Assembly (NCBI GenBank): GCA_910589015.1
Contig: CAJUSA010000002.1
Span: forward strand, 149,019-213,018
Source of the DNA: an uncultured Christensenellaceae bacterium
GTDB lineage: Bacteria > Bacillota > Clostridia > Christensenellales > Borkfalkiaceae
Direction of reading: 5' to 3'
Length of the DNA stretch: 64,000 nucleotides
The notes under the pieces were generated by a model, which saw nothing but the letters and a program-made list of their open reading frames with translations, was not told where the DNA came from and made no database searches. The translations under genes and the position numbers were made by a program. Below are positions 7,676-16,431 of the stretch, piece by piece; the stretch's first letter is position 1, and every line of letters begins with the position of its first letter.

Positions 7676-8947
7676 ATGAGCAACTACAAAACCGATACGC
7701 TTTGCGTACAAGCGGGTTACAAACCCGAAACGGGCGAGAGCCGCATTCCCCAGATCTGCCAGAGCACCACCTTTTATTACGGCGAAACGCAAGCCATGGC
7801 GGATCTGTTCGACCTGAAAGCGAACGGATTTTTCTACTCCCGCCTTGCCAACCCCACCGTGGAAGCGCTCGAAAAGAAGATCACTGCGCTCGAAGGCGGC
7901 GCGTACGCCCTCGGTTGCGCGTCGGGCATGTCTGCCATTCTGCTCACCGTGATGACGGTGTGCGGTGCGGGCGACAACATTGTTTGCGCAAGCGAGATTT
8001 ACGGCGGCACTTATAATCTATTTGCAGTCACGTTGCCCAAATTCGGCATCGAATGCCGCTTTTTCAACGCCGACGACAGCGCGGAAAAAATCAATTCGCT
8101 CATCGATAAAAACACCAAACTCGTCTTTGCGGAAACGATCGCCAACCCCGCGATCGTCGTGCTCGATTTCGATAAAATTTCCGCAATCTGTAAACAACAA
8201 GGCGTACTCTTTGCCGTAGACAACACGCTTGCCACGCCAGCCCTCTGCCGCCCCGCCGAATGGGGCGTGGATATCGTCATTCACTCGACGACCAAATATA
8301 TGGACGGGCACGCGGCGGCGCTCGGCGGAATGATCGTCGACTGCGGTACGTTTGTATTCAAAAACAATCCCCGTTATCCCGCCTTCAACACGCCCGACGA
8401 AAGCTATCACGGTTTGGTTTACGCCGATCTTACCGTAGCGTTCGGCACCAAATGCCGCGCGCAGATGATGCGCGATACGGGCGCGATCATGAGTCCGCAG
8501 AACGCCTTTTTGACCTATATCGGTTCGGATACGCTTGCCCTGCGCATGGAACGCCACAGCCGCAACGCCGAAAAGGTGGCGCTGTATCTGAAAAATCATC
8601 CCAAAATCGAATGGGTGAAATATGCCGCCCTTGACGACAGTCCTTACCGCGCTTTGGCGCAGAAATATCTTCCGAACGGCTGCGGCGGCATGATGAGTTT
8701 CGGCATCAAAGGCGGCTCGAAGGCTTGCGCACGGTTCATGGAAGCATTGAAACTCGTCACGCAAGAAACGCACGTCGCCGACGTGAGAAGCTGCATTCTG
8801 CACCCCGCCTCAACGACCCACCGCCAGCTCAGCGACAAACAACTCGAAGAAGCGGGCATTGCGCCCAACCTTGTGCGGCTTTCGGTCGGAATCGAAGCCG
8901 TCGAGGATATCATCTCCGACGTCGAAAACGCGTTGAAATCCGTTTAA
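7676..8947 (+). CDS. metY: O-acetylhomoserine sulfhydrylase (PLP enzyme)
   Basis: Probably converts O-acetylhomoserine plus sulfide to homocysteine. The 423 residues have the Cys/Met-metabolism PLP fold: TLCVQAGY at the start, the GCASGMSAI phosphate-binding loop, and the Schiff-base lysine in HSTTKYMDGH (about 208). The length and the DESYHGL insert are typical of O-acetylhomoserine sulfhydrylases. Cystathionine gamma-synthases and methionine gamma-lyases are usually nearer 380-400. AAGGAG lies just upstream. The neighbour metA would supply the acylated substrate, supporting the direct-sulfhydrylation route. Methionine gamma-lyase remains possible from sequence alone. Confidence 0.88.
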   Translation: MSNYKTDTLCVQAGYKPETGESRIPQICQSTTFYYGETQAMADLFDLKANGFFYSRLANPTVEALEKKITALEGGAYALGCASGMSAILLTVMTVCGAGDNIVCASEIYGGTYNLFAVTLPKFGIECRFFNADDSAEKINSLIDKNTKLVFAETIANPAIVVLDFDKISAICKQQGVLFAVDNTLATPALCRPAEWGVDIVIHSTTKYMDGHAAALGGMIVDCGTFVFKNNPRYPAFNTPDESYHGLVYADLTVAFGTKCRAQMMRDTGAIMSPQNAFLTYIGSDTLALRMERHSRNAEKVALYLKNHPKIEWVKYAALDDSPYRALAQKYLPNGCGGMMSFGIKGGSKACARFMEALKLVTQETHVADVRSCILHPASTTHRQLSDKQLEEAGIAPNLVRLSVGIEAVEDIISDVENALKSV

Positions 8948-8966
8948 TTTAACAAATCACACCGTT

Positions 8967-9872
8967 ATGCCTATCGTCATTGATAAAAATATTCCTGCCT
9001 ATTCGGTGTTGCGCAACGAACACATCTTCGTTATGGATAAAGAACGTGCGGTTTCGCAGGACATCCGTCCCATTGAAATCGCCATTCTCAACCTGATGCC
9101 GACCAAAACGGAAACCGAAACGCAGTTCATGCGGCTTTTATCCAACTCGCCGTTACAGGTAAACATCTCACTTATTCATACGCAGAGCTATCGCTCGAAA
9201 AATACCGACGCGGCATACCTCGATCGGTTTTATGTGCCCTTCGAGCAGATCAAAGACCGACATTTCGACGGCATGATCGTTACGGGCGCGCCCGTGGAAG
9301 ATTTGCCCTTTTCCGAAGTCGCGTATTGGCAGGAGCTGAAAACGCTGTTCGATTTTACACGGACGAACGTCACCTCGACCATCTTCATCTGCTGGGGTGC
9401 GATGGCGGCGCTCAACTACTTTTACGGTATCGAAAAAATCGCATTGCCGCAAAAACTGTTCGGCGTATTCGCGCATAAAAAAACGGCGACGGACGGAAAC
9501 GATCCGTTGATGCGCGGCATTTCGGACGTATTCCATATCTGCCACTCGCGCCATTCCACCGTGCGGTTATCCGACGTAAAAAAACAAAACAACTTAAAAA
9601 TACTCGCTACGTCGGCGCGCGCGGGCGTTTCGATCGTCAGTAGCTTGGACGACAAGGAAATTTTCGTGCTCGGGCACATGGAATACGACCGCGATACGCT
9701 CAAAAAAGAATATGAACGCGACCTTGCCAAGGGCTTGCCTATTTCCAAACCACACAGCTATTTTGCCGACCGCTCTTGCAAAAAAATAAACATGAACTGG
9801 ACTTCAACCGCCAACCTGTTCTATAATAATTGGCTCAACTTTGTTTATCAAACGACGCCTTACCGTTTATAA
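8967..9872 (+). CDS. metA: Homoserine O-acyltransferase (predicted acetyl-CoA type)
   Basis: Activates homoserine for methionine synthesis. The 301 residues carry the family landmarks: NLMPTKTETE, the nucleophile cysteine in FICWGAMAAL (C142), and the histidine and glutamate of LGHMEYDR (H237, E239). Residue 111 is glutamate in GAPVEDLPF. In this family Glu at that position is known to favour acetyl-CoA and Gly to favour succinyl-CoA, so the enzyme should make O-acetylhomoserine, which fits metY upstream. No clear ribosome binding site precedes the ATG, 19 bases after the metY stop. Confidence 0.92.
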   Translation: MPIVIDKNIPAYSVLRNEHIFVMDKERAVSQDIRPIEIAILNLMPTKTETETQFMRLLSNSPLQVNISLIHTQSYRSKNTDAAYLDRFYVPFEQIKDRHFDGMIVTGAPVEDLPFSEVAYWQELKTLFDFTRTNVTSTIFICWGAMAALNYFYGIEKIALPQKLFGVFAHKKTATDGNDPLMRGISDVFHICHSRHSTVRLSDVKKQNNLKILATSARAGVSIVSSLDDKEIFVLGHMEYDRDTLKKEYERDLAKGLPISKPHSYFADRSCKKINMNWTSTANLFYNNWLNFVYQTTPYRL

Positions 9873-9890
9873 CAACCGAAACCATAAAAA

Positions 9891-9915
9891 AACGCCCCCG
9901 AAGAGGGGGCGTTTT
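9891..9915. terminator. Bidirectional terminator between metA and thrS
   Basis: AAACGCCCCC (9891-9900), five-base loop, GGGGGCGTTT (9906-9915). A-rich and T-rich flanks let it work for both convergent genes. Confidence 0.92.
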
Positions 9916-9923
9916 TCGTGCAA

Positions 9924-11831
9924 TCAGAACGCTTTTTTGCTTGCAATTTCTTCAAGAACAAGCGAAATGAATTTATCGGTCTGCATTTCGCCGATATCGC
10001 CATCGCCGCGGCGGCGCACCGAAACCGTTCCCGCCTCGACTTCTTTATCGCCGATCACAAGTTTATACGGCACTTTTTCCTGCTCGGCGTCAAAAATCTT
10101 TCTGCCGATCTTCTCTTTGCGCAGATCCGCCTCGGCGCGCAAACCCGCCGCTTTCATGTCTGCAACGAGTTTTTCGCAATATTCCGCCGCACGGTCGGTA
10201 ACAGGTAGCACTTTGATCTGCACGGGCGAGAGCCAAACGGGGAATTTTCCTGCATAGTGCTCGATCAGAATGCCGATAAAGCGCTCGATCGAACCGAAGA
10301 CAACGCGGTGGATCATAATCGGGCGGTGTTTGAGCCCGTCCTCTCCCACATATTCGAGGTCGAACCGCTGCGGCATTTGGAAATCGAGCTGTATCGTGCC
10401 GCACTGCCACGTTCTCTTAATGCTGTCTTCGAGATGGAAATCGATTTTCGGGCCGTAGAACGCACCGTCGCCTTCGTTGATCACATAAGGAAGTTTTAGC
10501 TCGTCGAGCGCGGCTTTGAGCGCGCTTGTTGCCGCTTCCCAATCCTCGTCGCTGCCCATAGAATCTTTGGGTCGCGTGGAAAGTTCGACGTGATACTTAA
10601 AGCCGAAGAGCGAATAAACCTCGTCGATGATCCGCACGACGCCCTTAATCTCTTTCGTGATCTGTTCGGGCGTCATGAAAATATGCGCGTCGTCCTGCGT
10701 AAAACATCTCACGCGCATCAGCCCGTGAAGCTGACCACTCTTCTCGTGGCGGTGCACCAGTCCCAGCTCGCCCATGCGAATGGGCAGATCTTTATAGCTG
10801 TGCGGCGAGTTTTTATACACGAGCAGACCGCCGGGGCAGTTCATGGGCTTAACCGCGCAATCCTCGCCGTCGATCTTAGTCGTGTACATATTGTCTTTAT
10901 AGTGATCCCAGTGCCCCGAGTTTTCCCAAAGCGTGCGCGTGAGAATGATGGGCGTCTGCACTTCGACATAACCTTCTCTTCTGTGGATCTGACGCCAATA
11001 ATCGACGAGTTCGTTTTTGAGGATCATGCCGTTGGGCAGGAAGAAAGGAAAACCCTTTCCTTCGGGCAGCAACGCAAAGAGTTTGAGTTCCTTGCCGAGC
11101 TTGATGTGATCGCGCTTTTTCGCCTCTTCGAGCATGGTGAAATATTCGTCCATTTCCTCTTTTTTGGCAAACGCCGTACCGTAGATACGGGTAAGCATTT
11201 TCTTCTTTTCGTCGCCGCGCCAATACGCGCCCGCAATGGAAACGAGCTTGAACGCCTTGATCTTCCCCGTCGAAGGCAGGTGCGGGCCGCGGCAGAGATC
11301 GGTGAACGCGCCCTGCTTATAAAAAGAAATTTCTTCGCCTGCAGGCAGATCCTGAATAAGCTCTACTTTATAATTTTCATGGAATTTATGCATGAAAGCA
11401 ACCGCCTCGTCACGGGAAAGCGTAAACCTTTCGATGGGCAGATTGCTCTTGATGATCTTCTTCATTTCCGCCTCGATTTTCGAAAAATCTTCGGGCGTGA
11501 TGGGCGTTTTGAAATCGACGTCGTAATAAAAACCGTTTTCGATGACGGGGCCGATCGCCAGCTTGCATGTGGGGTATACGGTTTTCAGCGCCTGCGCTAA
11601 AACGTGCGCGCAGGTGTGGCGGTAAACTTCGAGCCCCTCTTTGTCTTTCAGCGTGACGATTTCGAGCGCATCGCCCTCTTTCAAGACGGTTGCAAGATCG
11701 CAAAGTTCGCCGTTGATCTTCGCCGCGACCGCTGCGCGTGCAAGACCTTCCGAAAGCGTTTGTGCCGCGGCAAGCGCACTCGCGCCTTCCGCCACCTGAA
11801 GTTCGTCGCCGTTTTTAAGTTTGATTTTCAC
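9924..11831 (-). CDS. thrS: Threonyl-tRNA synthetase
   Basis: Class II synthetase for tRNA-Thr. The 635 residues run through a TGS domain (about 1-60, MKIKLKNGDEL), the editing/SAD domain with HTCAHVLAQAL, the catalytic core (GLVHRHEKSGQLHGLMRVR motif 2 region, IHRVVFGSIERF motif 3), and a C-terminal anticodon-binding domain starting near VWLSPVQIKVLP. The start is the GTG at 11829-11831, because AAGGAGAGG lies 6 bases upstream; extending further would run into the leader. A T-box leader upstream couples expression to uncharged tRNA-Thr. Confidence 0.96.
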   Translation of the reverse strand: MKIKLKNGDELQVAEGASALAAAQTLSEGLARAAVAAKINGELCDLATVLKEGDALEIVTLKDKEGLEVYRHTCAHVLAQALKTVYPTCKLAIGPVIENGFYYDVDFKTPITPEDFSKIEAEMKKIIKSNLPIERFTLSRDEAVAFMHKFHENYKVELIQDLPAGEEISFYKQGAFTDLCRGPHLPSTGKIKAFKLVSIAGAYWRGDEKKKMLTRIYGTAFAKKEEMDEYFTMLEEAKKRDHIKLGKELKLFALLPEGKGFPFFLPNGMILKNELVDYWRQIHRREGYVEVQTPIILTRTLWENSGHWDHYKDNMYTTKIDGEDCAVKPMNCPGGLLVYKNSPHSYKDLPIRMGELGLVHRHEKSGQLHGLMRVRCFTQDDAHIFMTPEQITKEIKGVVRIIDEVYSLFGFKYHVELSTRPKDSMGSDEDWEAATSALKAALDELKLPYVINEGDGAFYGPKIDFHLEDSIKRTWQCGTIQLDFQMPQRFDLEYVGEDGLKHRPIMIHRVVFGSIERFIGILIEHYAGKFPVWLSPVQIKVLPVTDRAAEYCEKLVADMKAAGLRAEADLRKEKIGRKIFDAEQEKVPYKLVIGDKEVEAGTVSVRRRGDGDIGEMQTDKFISLVLEEIASKKAF

Positions 11832-11869
11832 GGTATTTCCTCTCCTTATGCCGAAAAATCGGCTTGTTA

Positions 11870-11888
11870 TGCGTGACATAGTACTGTG
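11870..11888. repeat. Second copy of the GTGACATAGTACT motif
   Basis: Lies in the untranslated region between the T-box terminator and the thrS ribosome binding site. Its palindrome is imperfect (one mismatch) compared with the copy at 1304-1322. Confidence 0.4.
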
Positions 11889-11897
11889 CGAACGGTT

Positions 11898-12113
11898 AAA
11901 AATAAAAAATACGCCCTCTAATCCTCCCTTTCGGGAAAATTAAGGACGCAAATTCATTTTGCGCGGTTCCACCTTAATTGCCGGAACTGATCCGACCGCT
12001 CGCATGCAGATTGTATTAAATAAAGCGGTTTCGCCTTCCGTTTCGCCCTGCAAATCTTCCAGCCGCGGATCTGCTCTCTGTAAGGGATATTTCGGCGCTA
12101 CTTGTCTTTAAGT
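11898..12113 (-). ncRNA. T-box leader (tRNA-sensing riboswitch) of thrS
   Basis: The T-box consensus AAGGTGGAACCGCG is present on the minus strand at 11962-11975. It is followed by a G+C-rich terminator stem around a CCCGAAAGGG turn (11911-11949) and a T-rich tail (11898-11910). About 130 bases of upstream leader, including an AGAGAG element, would form Stem I. Known mechanism: uncharged tRNA bases pair with the specifier codon and the UGGN bulge and stabilise the antiterminator. I could not fix the specifier codon by eye; in-loop ACC and ACG triplets are both candidates. Transcription should start near 12113. Confidence 0.9.
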
Positions 12114-12119
12114 GATTTT

Positions 12120-12148
12120 ATTTTATTCCTTTTGCGGCGATTTGTCAA
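12120..12148 (-). promoter_or_regulatory. thrS promoter
   Basis: Minus strand: TTGACA (12143-12148), 17-bp spacer, TAAAAT (12120-12125). The -35 box overlaps the stop codon of the upstream YtxC-like gene. Confidence 0.75.
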
Positions 12149-12861
12149 GAGAATATCGCGCGTTCGGCGTAATATTTTTGTAAAAAATCGCTCAGTTCGT
12201 CGGTAACGTCGCCAAGACAGTAAACGAACCCCGCATCGGATAATAAAATTTCCGTTTCGATGTCCTCTTCCCCCGTCAGGCGGCTGCGCCGCAGCGGCGC
12301 GAAATTCTCGCCGAATACGACGTTGTCGCGCAGATAAATTTTATTCCGGCTTTCCCCGACGAGGAACTCGCAAAACCTTGTTAAATCGACGGAAGAAAAT
12401 CCCGAGGGAACGTAGCCGATGATCTTATCCCATTTTTCCCGCAGTCTGCCGAGGCGGAAGTTGTAAATACCGTCGATTGCATATTCCGACGATGACGTGA
12501 TTTTGCGGCGGATAAAGGCGGCGTCGCCCTCGCAGTCGGCGGCGATGAGCGCGGCGCGAAGTAATTTTCTCTCGCGTTTCGACAAGCTCACCGCAAGCCT
12601 TTCTTCCAGATATTTATTCTTATATCCCACGCCGAGCACCTCGGCGATTTCACGCTGCAAGGCGCTCTGGACGCGCGCAGAATCTTTATTCAGTTTGATA
12701 TGCAAGGCGGCGCGGTCGTCGAAATGCAACAGCGCGCTTCCCTCCGCCCGCAAAACTTCTTCTGCAAGACGGTTATATAAATAGGTAATATACGCGCTAT
12801 GCGCCTTGTCGTCGGATACGGTTATTTCTTCCACAAGGTTATTGTATGTGGAATTCGGCAA
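12145..12861 (-). CDS. YtxC-like protein
   Basis: 238 residues, charged, with no signal or membrane segment. The central part (SLSKRERKLLRAALIAAD, YAIDGIYNFRLGRLREKWDKIIGY, VDLTRFCEFLV) and the position immediately upstream of thrS match what I know of YtxC, a poorly characterised protein linked to sporulation and encoded next to thrS in Bacillus. The assignment is by memory of pattern and context. The start is uncertain: the TTG at 12859-12861 has no good ribosome binding site, and a GTG nine codons in (LVEEITV) is an alternative. Confidence 0.6.
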   Translation of the reverse strand: MPNSTYNNLVEEITVSDDKAHSAYITYLYNRLAEEVLRAEGSALLHFDDRAALHIKLNKDSARVQSALQREIAEVLGVGYKNKYLEERLAVSLSKRERKLLRAALIAADCEGDAAFIRRKITSSSEYAIDGIYNFRLGRLREKWDKIIGYVPSGFSSVDLTRFCEFLVGESRNKIYLRDNVVFGENFAPLRRSRLTGEEDIETEILLSDAGFVYCLGDVTDELSDFLQKYYAERAIFS

Positions 12862-12876
12862 TTTATTTATAAAAAT

Positions 12877-13134
12877 TCAGAAAAATGAATTTATGATCGA
12901 ATCTCTTATTTCATTTTTTTCACGGCGTCTACCGCCGAATATAAAGTCATGAGTGCCATAAGAGTACCGAATACATGTCCATGCGCAACCGACAACGAAC
13001 TTTGCATTACGGTTACAATAGAATTTACCGTACCGGATGACAACCCCTTCCCCATTTAGCGCCGCCGTTCTTTGTTTTGTAGCAATACGAACGTAATGTT
13101 CCTGCCACTCTTCCAGCCATTTTTGATATTTCAT
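12877..13134 (-). pseudogene. Decayed tyrosine-recombinase (integrase) N-terminus
   Basis: Begins MKYQKWLEEWQEHYVR..KQRT, the typical start of a phage-type integrase arm/core-binding region. The frame is lost after about residue 31. In the next frame it resumes as LSSGTVNSIVTVMQSSL, the core-binding helix such integrases carry, and ends at a TAA (12906-12908). About 100 residues normally between these blocks and the whole catalytic domain are missing, so this is a deletion and frameshift relic. AAGGAGAAT upstream is probably its old ribosome binding site. Confidence 0.7.
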
Positions 13135-13236
13135 AAAACGATTCTCCTTATTGTTTTCTATATTTTATCGGATTTGAAGATTTTCCCCAAATTATCCGAA
13201 ACAAAATTTACTTAAAAACAATAACTATTTTTTCGT

Positions 13237-13265
13237 TTGACAATTACCACCATATATAGTAGAAT
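13237..13265 (+). promoter_or_regulatory. leuS promoter
   Basis: TTGACA (13237-13242), 17-bp spacer, TAGAAT (13260-13265). No T-box or other leader structure is seen between it and leuS. Confidence 0.8.
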
Positions 13266-13296
13266 ATAGATAAAAAGCGTTGGGAGTGACCACCAA

Positions 13297-15726
13297 ATGG
13301 ACATGAAACAAATCGAAAAAAAATGGCAGGCTCGTTGGGAAAAAAGCAAGAGCAGCCATTTCGACGAAAAGTCGGATAAGCCCAAACACTACGTTTTGGA
13401 AATGTTCTCTTACCCTTCCGGCGCAAAACTGCACATCGGGCACTGGTATAACTACGGCCCTTCCGACAGCTATGCCCGCTTCAAAAAGATGCAGGGTTAT
13501 AACGTGTTTCAGCCGATGGGTTTCGACGCGTTCGGGCTGCCCGCCGAGAATTACGCGATCAAGACAGGCGTGCACCCTAAGGATTCGACCGATAAAAACA
13601 TCGAAACGATGGAAGGACAGTTGCGCGCGATGGGCGCGATGTTCGACTGGTCGGCGGAAATCCAGACCTGCCGCGAAGATTATTACAAATGGACGCAATG
13701 GATGTTTTTGCAACTGTACAAAAACAAACTTGCATACCGAAAAGAGGCGCCCGTAAACTGGTGCCCTTCCTGCAATACCGTACTTGCCAACGAACAAGCC
13801 GAAGGCGGCAAATGCGAGCGGTGCGGAACCGAAGTCGTGCGCAAAAATCTAACGCAATGGTTTTTTAAGATCACCGATTATGCCGAAGAACTGCTTTCGG
13901 GATTGGATACGCTCGACTGGCCCGAAAAAACCAAAAACATGCAGCGCAACTGGATCGGGAAATCGGTGGGCTGCGAAATCGAATTCGCTTGCGAAAACGG
14001 CAAGGCGATCCGCGTTTACACGACGCGTTGCGATACCGTTTACGGCGTGACCTACGTCGTGCTTGCCCCCGAACACCCCCTCGCGCTCGAACTCACGACC
14101 GACGATCGGCGCGAAGAAGTCGATCAGTATATCGAATATGCGGCAAAAGCGAGCGAAATCGACCGTCTTTCGACCGCACGCGAAAAAACGGGCGTCTTTA
14201 CGGGCGCGTACTGCGTCAACCCCGTGAACGGGCGCAAAATTCCCGTGTATCTTGCCGACTACGTTCTTGCAAGCTACGGCACGGGCGCTGTCATGGCAGT
14301 GCCCGCGCACGACGAACGCGACTTTGCTTTTGCAACGAAATACAACCTGCCTATCGAGAAAGTTATCGAAAAGCGGGGCGGCGATACGACGATCCCCTTC
14401 TGCGACGACGGCATCGTGGTCGGTTCGGTACAGTTCGACGGACTGTTCGGCGAAGAGGCGCGTGCGGAAATCGCAAACTATATTTCCAAAATCGGCAAGG
14501 GCGGCAAGCGGATCAATTATCGTTTGCGCGACTGGCTCGTTTCACGCCAGCGTTACTGGGGCGCCCCCATTCCCATGGTGCACTGTCCCGTTTGCGGTAC
14601 CGTGCCCGTACCCGAAAAGAAACTGCCCGTGCGCCTGCCCTACGACGTGGAATTCAAGCCCGACGGAAAATCGCCGCTTGCCAAGCACGAAAAATTCATG
14701 CAGACGACCTGCCCGAAATGCGGCGGCGAAGCACAGCGCGACCCCGATACCCTCGATACCTTTGTCTGTTCGAGCTGGTATTACCTGCGTTATCCCGACG
14801 CGCACAACGAAAAAGCCCCCTTCGATAAAGATAAGATCGACGAAATGCTACCCGTCGATACCTATGTGGGCGGCGCGGAACATGCCTGCATGCATCTGCT
14901 TTACGCGCGGTTCTTCACGAAAGCTCTGCGGGATATGGGTTATCTTTCCTTCGACGAACCCTTCAAACGCCTTGTGCATCAGGGCGTCATTCTCGGGCCG
15001 GACGGCAACCGCATGAGCAAATCGCACGGCAACGTCGTTTCGCCGGACGATTATGTGGAAACATACGGCTCGGACGCCTTCCGCCTTTATTTAATGTTCG
15101 GATTCTCTTACACCGAGGGCGGGCCGTGGAACGACGACGGAATCAAGTCGATTGCCAAATTCATGGATCGCGTGGAAAAAACCGTGCTGAAAATCTGCGC
15201 CTACCCCAACGCCAACGAAAAGCAATACGGCGCGGACGAAAAAGCGCTTGACTATGCGCGGCACGACGCTATCGGACGGATCACGAAAGATTTGGACGCA
15301 TTCTCGTTCAACACTGCCGTAGCGCGGCTCATGGAACTCATGAACGCCATGACGAAATACGACGCGCTACCCGAAAAGAACACCGTGCTCTTCAAAGAGA
15401 CGGCGAAAGATTACGTTCGGTTGTTCGCCCCCTTCGCCCCCCACTTCAGCGAAGAACTGTGGCAGCTCATCGGCGGCAAGAACTCGGTATTCGAACAAAG
15501 CTATCCGCTTGCCGACAGTGCAAAACTTGTACAGGACGAAAAGGAATATGCCTTGCAGGTCAATTCGCGCATCGTATGCCGTGCGAACTTCGCGACCGCG
15601 CTCTCTGACGACGAACTCGTCGCCGCCGCGCTCGCCCTGCCCGCCATGCAAGACCGTCTTGAAGGAAAATCGGTGAAAAAGCATATTATCGTAAAAGACA
15701 GACTTATCAATTTTATTGTCGGTTGA
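13297..15726 (+). CDS. leuS: Leucyl-tRNA synthetase
   Basis: Class I synthetase for tRNA-Leu. The 809 residues show HIGH at about 48 in KLHIGHWYNYGP, a zinc-binding segment (CPSCNTVLANEQ..CERCG), the CP1 editing domain with YGTGAVMAVPAHDERD, the CSSWYYLRYPD motif, and the KMSKS loop as RMSKSHGN. The C-terminal domain is of normal length. GGGAG lies 10 bases before the first ATG; a second in-frame ATG two codons later (MKQIEKKW) is equally plausible. Unlike thrS it has no T-box leader, so it is not under that control here. Confidence 0.96.
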   Translation: MDMKQIEKKWQARWEKSKSSHFDEKSDKPKHYVLEMFSYPSGAKLHIGHWYNYGPSDSYARFKKMQGYNVFQPMGFDAFGLPAENYAIKTGVHPKDSTDKNIETMEGQLRAMGAMFDWSAEIQTCREDYYKWTQWMFLQLYKNKLAYRKEAPVNWCPSCNTVLANEQAEGGKCERCGTEVVRKNLTQWFFKITDYAEELLSGLDTLDWPEKTKNMQRNWIGKSVGCEIEFACENGKAIRVYTTRCDTVYGVTYVVLAPEHPLALELTTDDRREEVDQYIEYAAKASEIDRLSTAREKTGVFTGAYCVNPVNGRKIPVYLADYVLASYGTGAVMAVPAHDERDFAFATKYNLPIEKVIEKRGGDTTIPFCDDGIVVGSVQFDGLFGEEARAEIANYISKIGKGGKRINYRLRDWLVSRQRYWGAPIPMVHCPVCGTVPVPEKKLPVRLPYDVEFKPDGKSPLAKHEKFMQTTCPKCGGEAQRDPDTLDTFVCSSWYYLRYPDAHNEKAPFDKDKIDEMLPVDTYVGGAEHACMHLLYARFFTKALRDMGYLSFDEPFKRLVHQGVILGPDGNRMSKSHGNVVSPDDYVETYGSDAFRLYLMFGFSYTEGGPWNDDGIKSIAKFMDRVEKTVLKICAYPNANEKQYGADEKALDYARHDAIGRITKDLDAFSFNTAVARLMELMNAMTKYDALPEKNTVLFKETAKDYVRLFAPFAPHFSEELWQLIGGKNSVFEQSYPLADSAKLVQDEKEYALQVNSRIVCRANFATALSDDELVAAALALPAMQDRLEGKSVKKHIIVKDRLINFIVG

Positions 15727-15740
15727 TCCCAACACAAGAT

Positions 15741-15769
15741 AAATCCCGTGCCAAGCACGGGATTTTTTT
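15741..15769 (+). terminator. leuS terminator
   Basis: AAATCCCGTG (15741-15750), five-base loop, CACGGGATTT (15756-15765) and a T-run. Confidence 0.92.
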
Positions 15770-15781
15770 ATGCGAAAAGAC

Positions 15782-15835
15782 TTGACTTTTCCGCCCTGTT
15801 TTCTTATAATAAAACATGTGTTGCAAAACAAATGT
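15782..15835 (+). promoter_or_regulatory. Promoter and probable operator of the TetR/ABC operon
   Basis: TTGACT (15782-15787), 17-bp spacer, TATAAT (15805-15810). A 22-bp imperfect palindrome follows at 15814-15835, with 8 of 11 pairs matching (arms ACATgTGTT and AACAaATGT). It covers the expected start site, the classical place for TetR-type autorepression. Confidence 0.75.
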
Positions 15836-15852
15836 TGCGATAAGGAGAACGT

Positions 15853-16431
15853 ATGCCGCCCAAAGCCAAATTTACCAAAGAAGAAATGATTCAAGCCGCA
15901 ATATCAATTGTTGAGCGCGACGGTTCCGACGCGCTCACGGCGCGCTCGCTTGCGGGCGCGCTCGGCAGCTCCGCCCGCCCGATTTTTACGGTATTTTCGG
16001 GCATGAACGAAGTAAACGACGCCGTTTGCGCCTATGCAAACGCCGTTTACGGGGATTATGTACGCAACGGATTGCGCGAAGAAAAAGCCTTCCGCGGCGT
16101 CGGAAAAGCCTATATCCGGTTTGCCGCCGAGCGTCCGCGGCTCTTTCAATTGCTCTTCATGCGGGAACAAAACAAACTGTCCGACCAAAGCAGTATTCTC
16201 GTCGGCATCGAGGAACATTATCGGGAAATCCTGCATTCGATCACGGAAGAATACGGCGTAGACGAGAACACGGCAACTTCGCTCTATTTCCATATTTGGG
16301 TTTATTCGCACGGGCTTGCCGTGCTGATCGCCACACGCATGTGCACTTTTTCTGCGGAAGACATCACAAAAAACATTACGGAAGTATTCCGCGCGTTGGT
16401 CAAAAAAGTCAAAACCGAGGGAACGTTATGA
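15853..16431 (+). CDS. TetR-family regulator
   Basis: 192 residues. The first ~50 form the DNA-binding domain (FTKEEMIQAAISIVERDGSDALTARSLAGAL, then SSARPIFTVFSGMNEV where the recognition helix lies). The rest is the ligand-binding/dimer part. AAGGAG lies 7 bases before the ATG. Its stop overlaps the start of the ABC ATPase gene by four bases, so it is co-translated with the transporter it presumably represses. A palindrome sits over the promoter. The inducer is unknown; such regulators usually respond to a toxic compound exported by the adjacent pump. Confidence 0.9.
   Translation: MPPKAKFTKEEMIQAAISIVERDGSDALTARSLAGALGSSARPIFTVFSGMNEVNDAVCAYANAVYGDYVRNGLREEKAFRGVGKAYIRFAAERPRLFQLLFMREQNKLSDQSSILVGIEEHYREILHSITEEYGVDENTATSLYFHIWVYSHGLAVLIATRMCTFSAEDITKNITEVFRALVKKVKTEGTL

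Noticed and set aside
13135..13296. T-box or other riboswitch before leuS
   Set aside because: The interval is too short and lacks the T-box consensus or any terminator stem.
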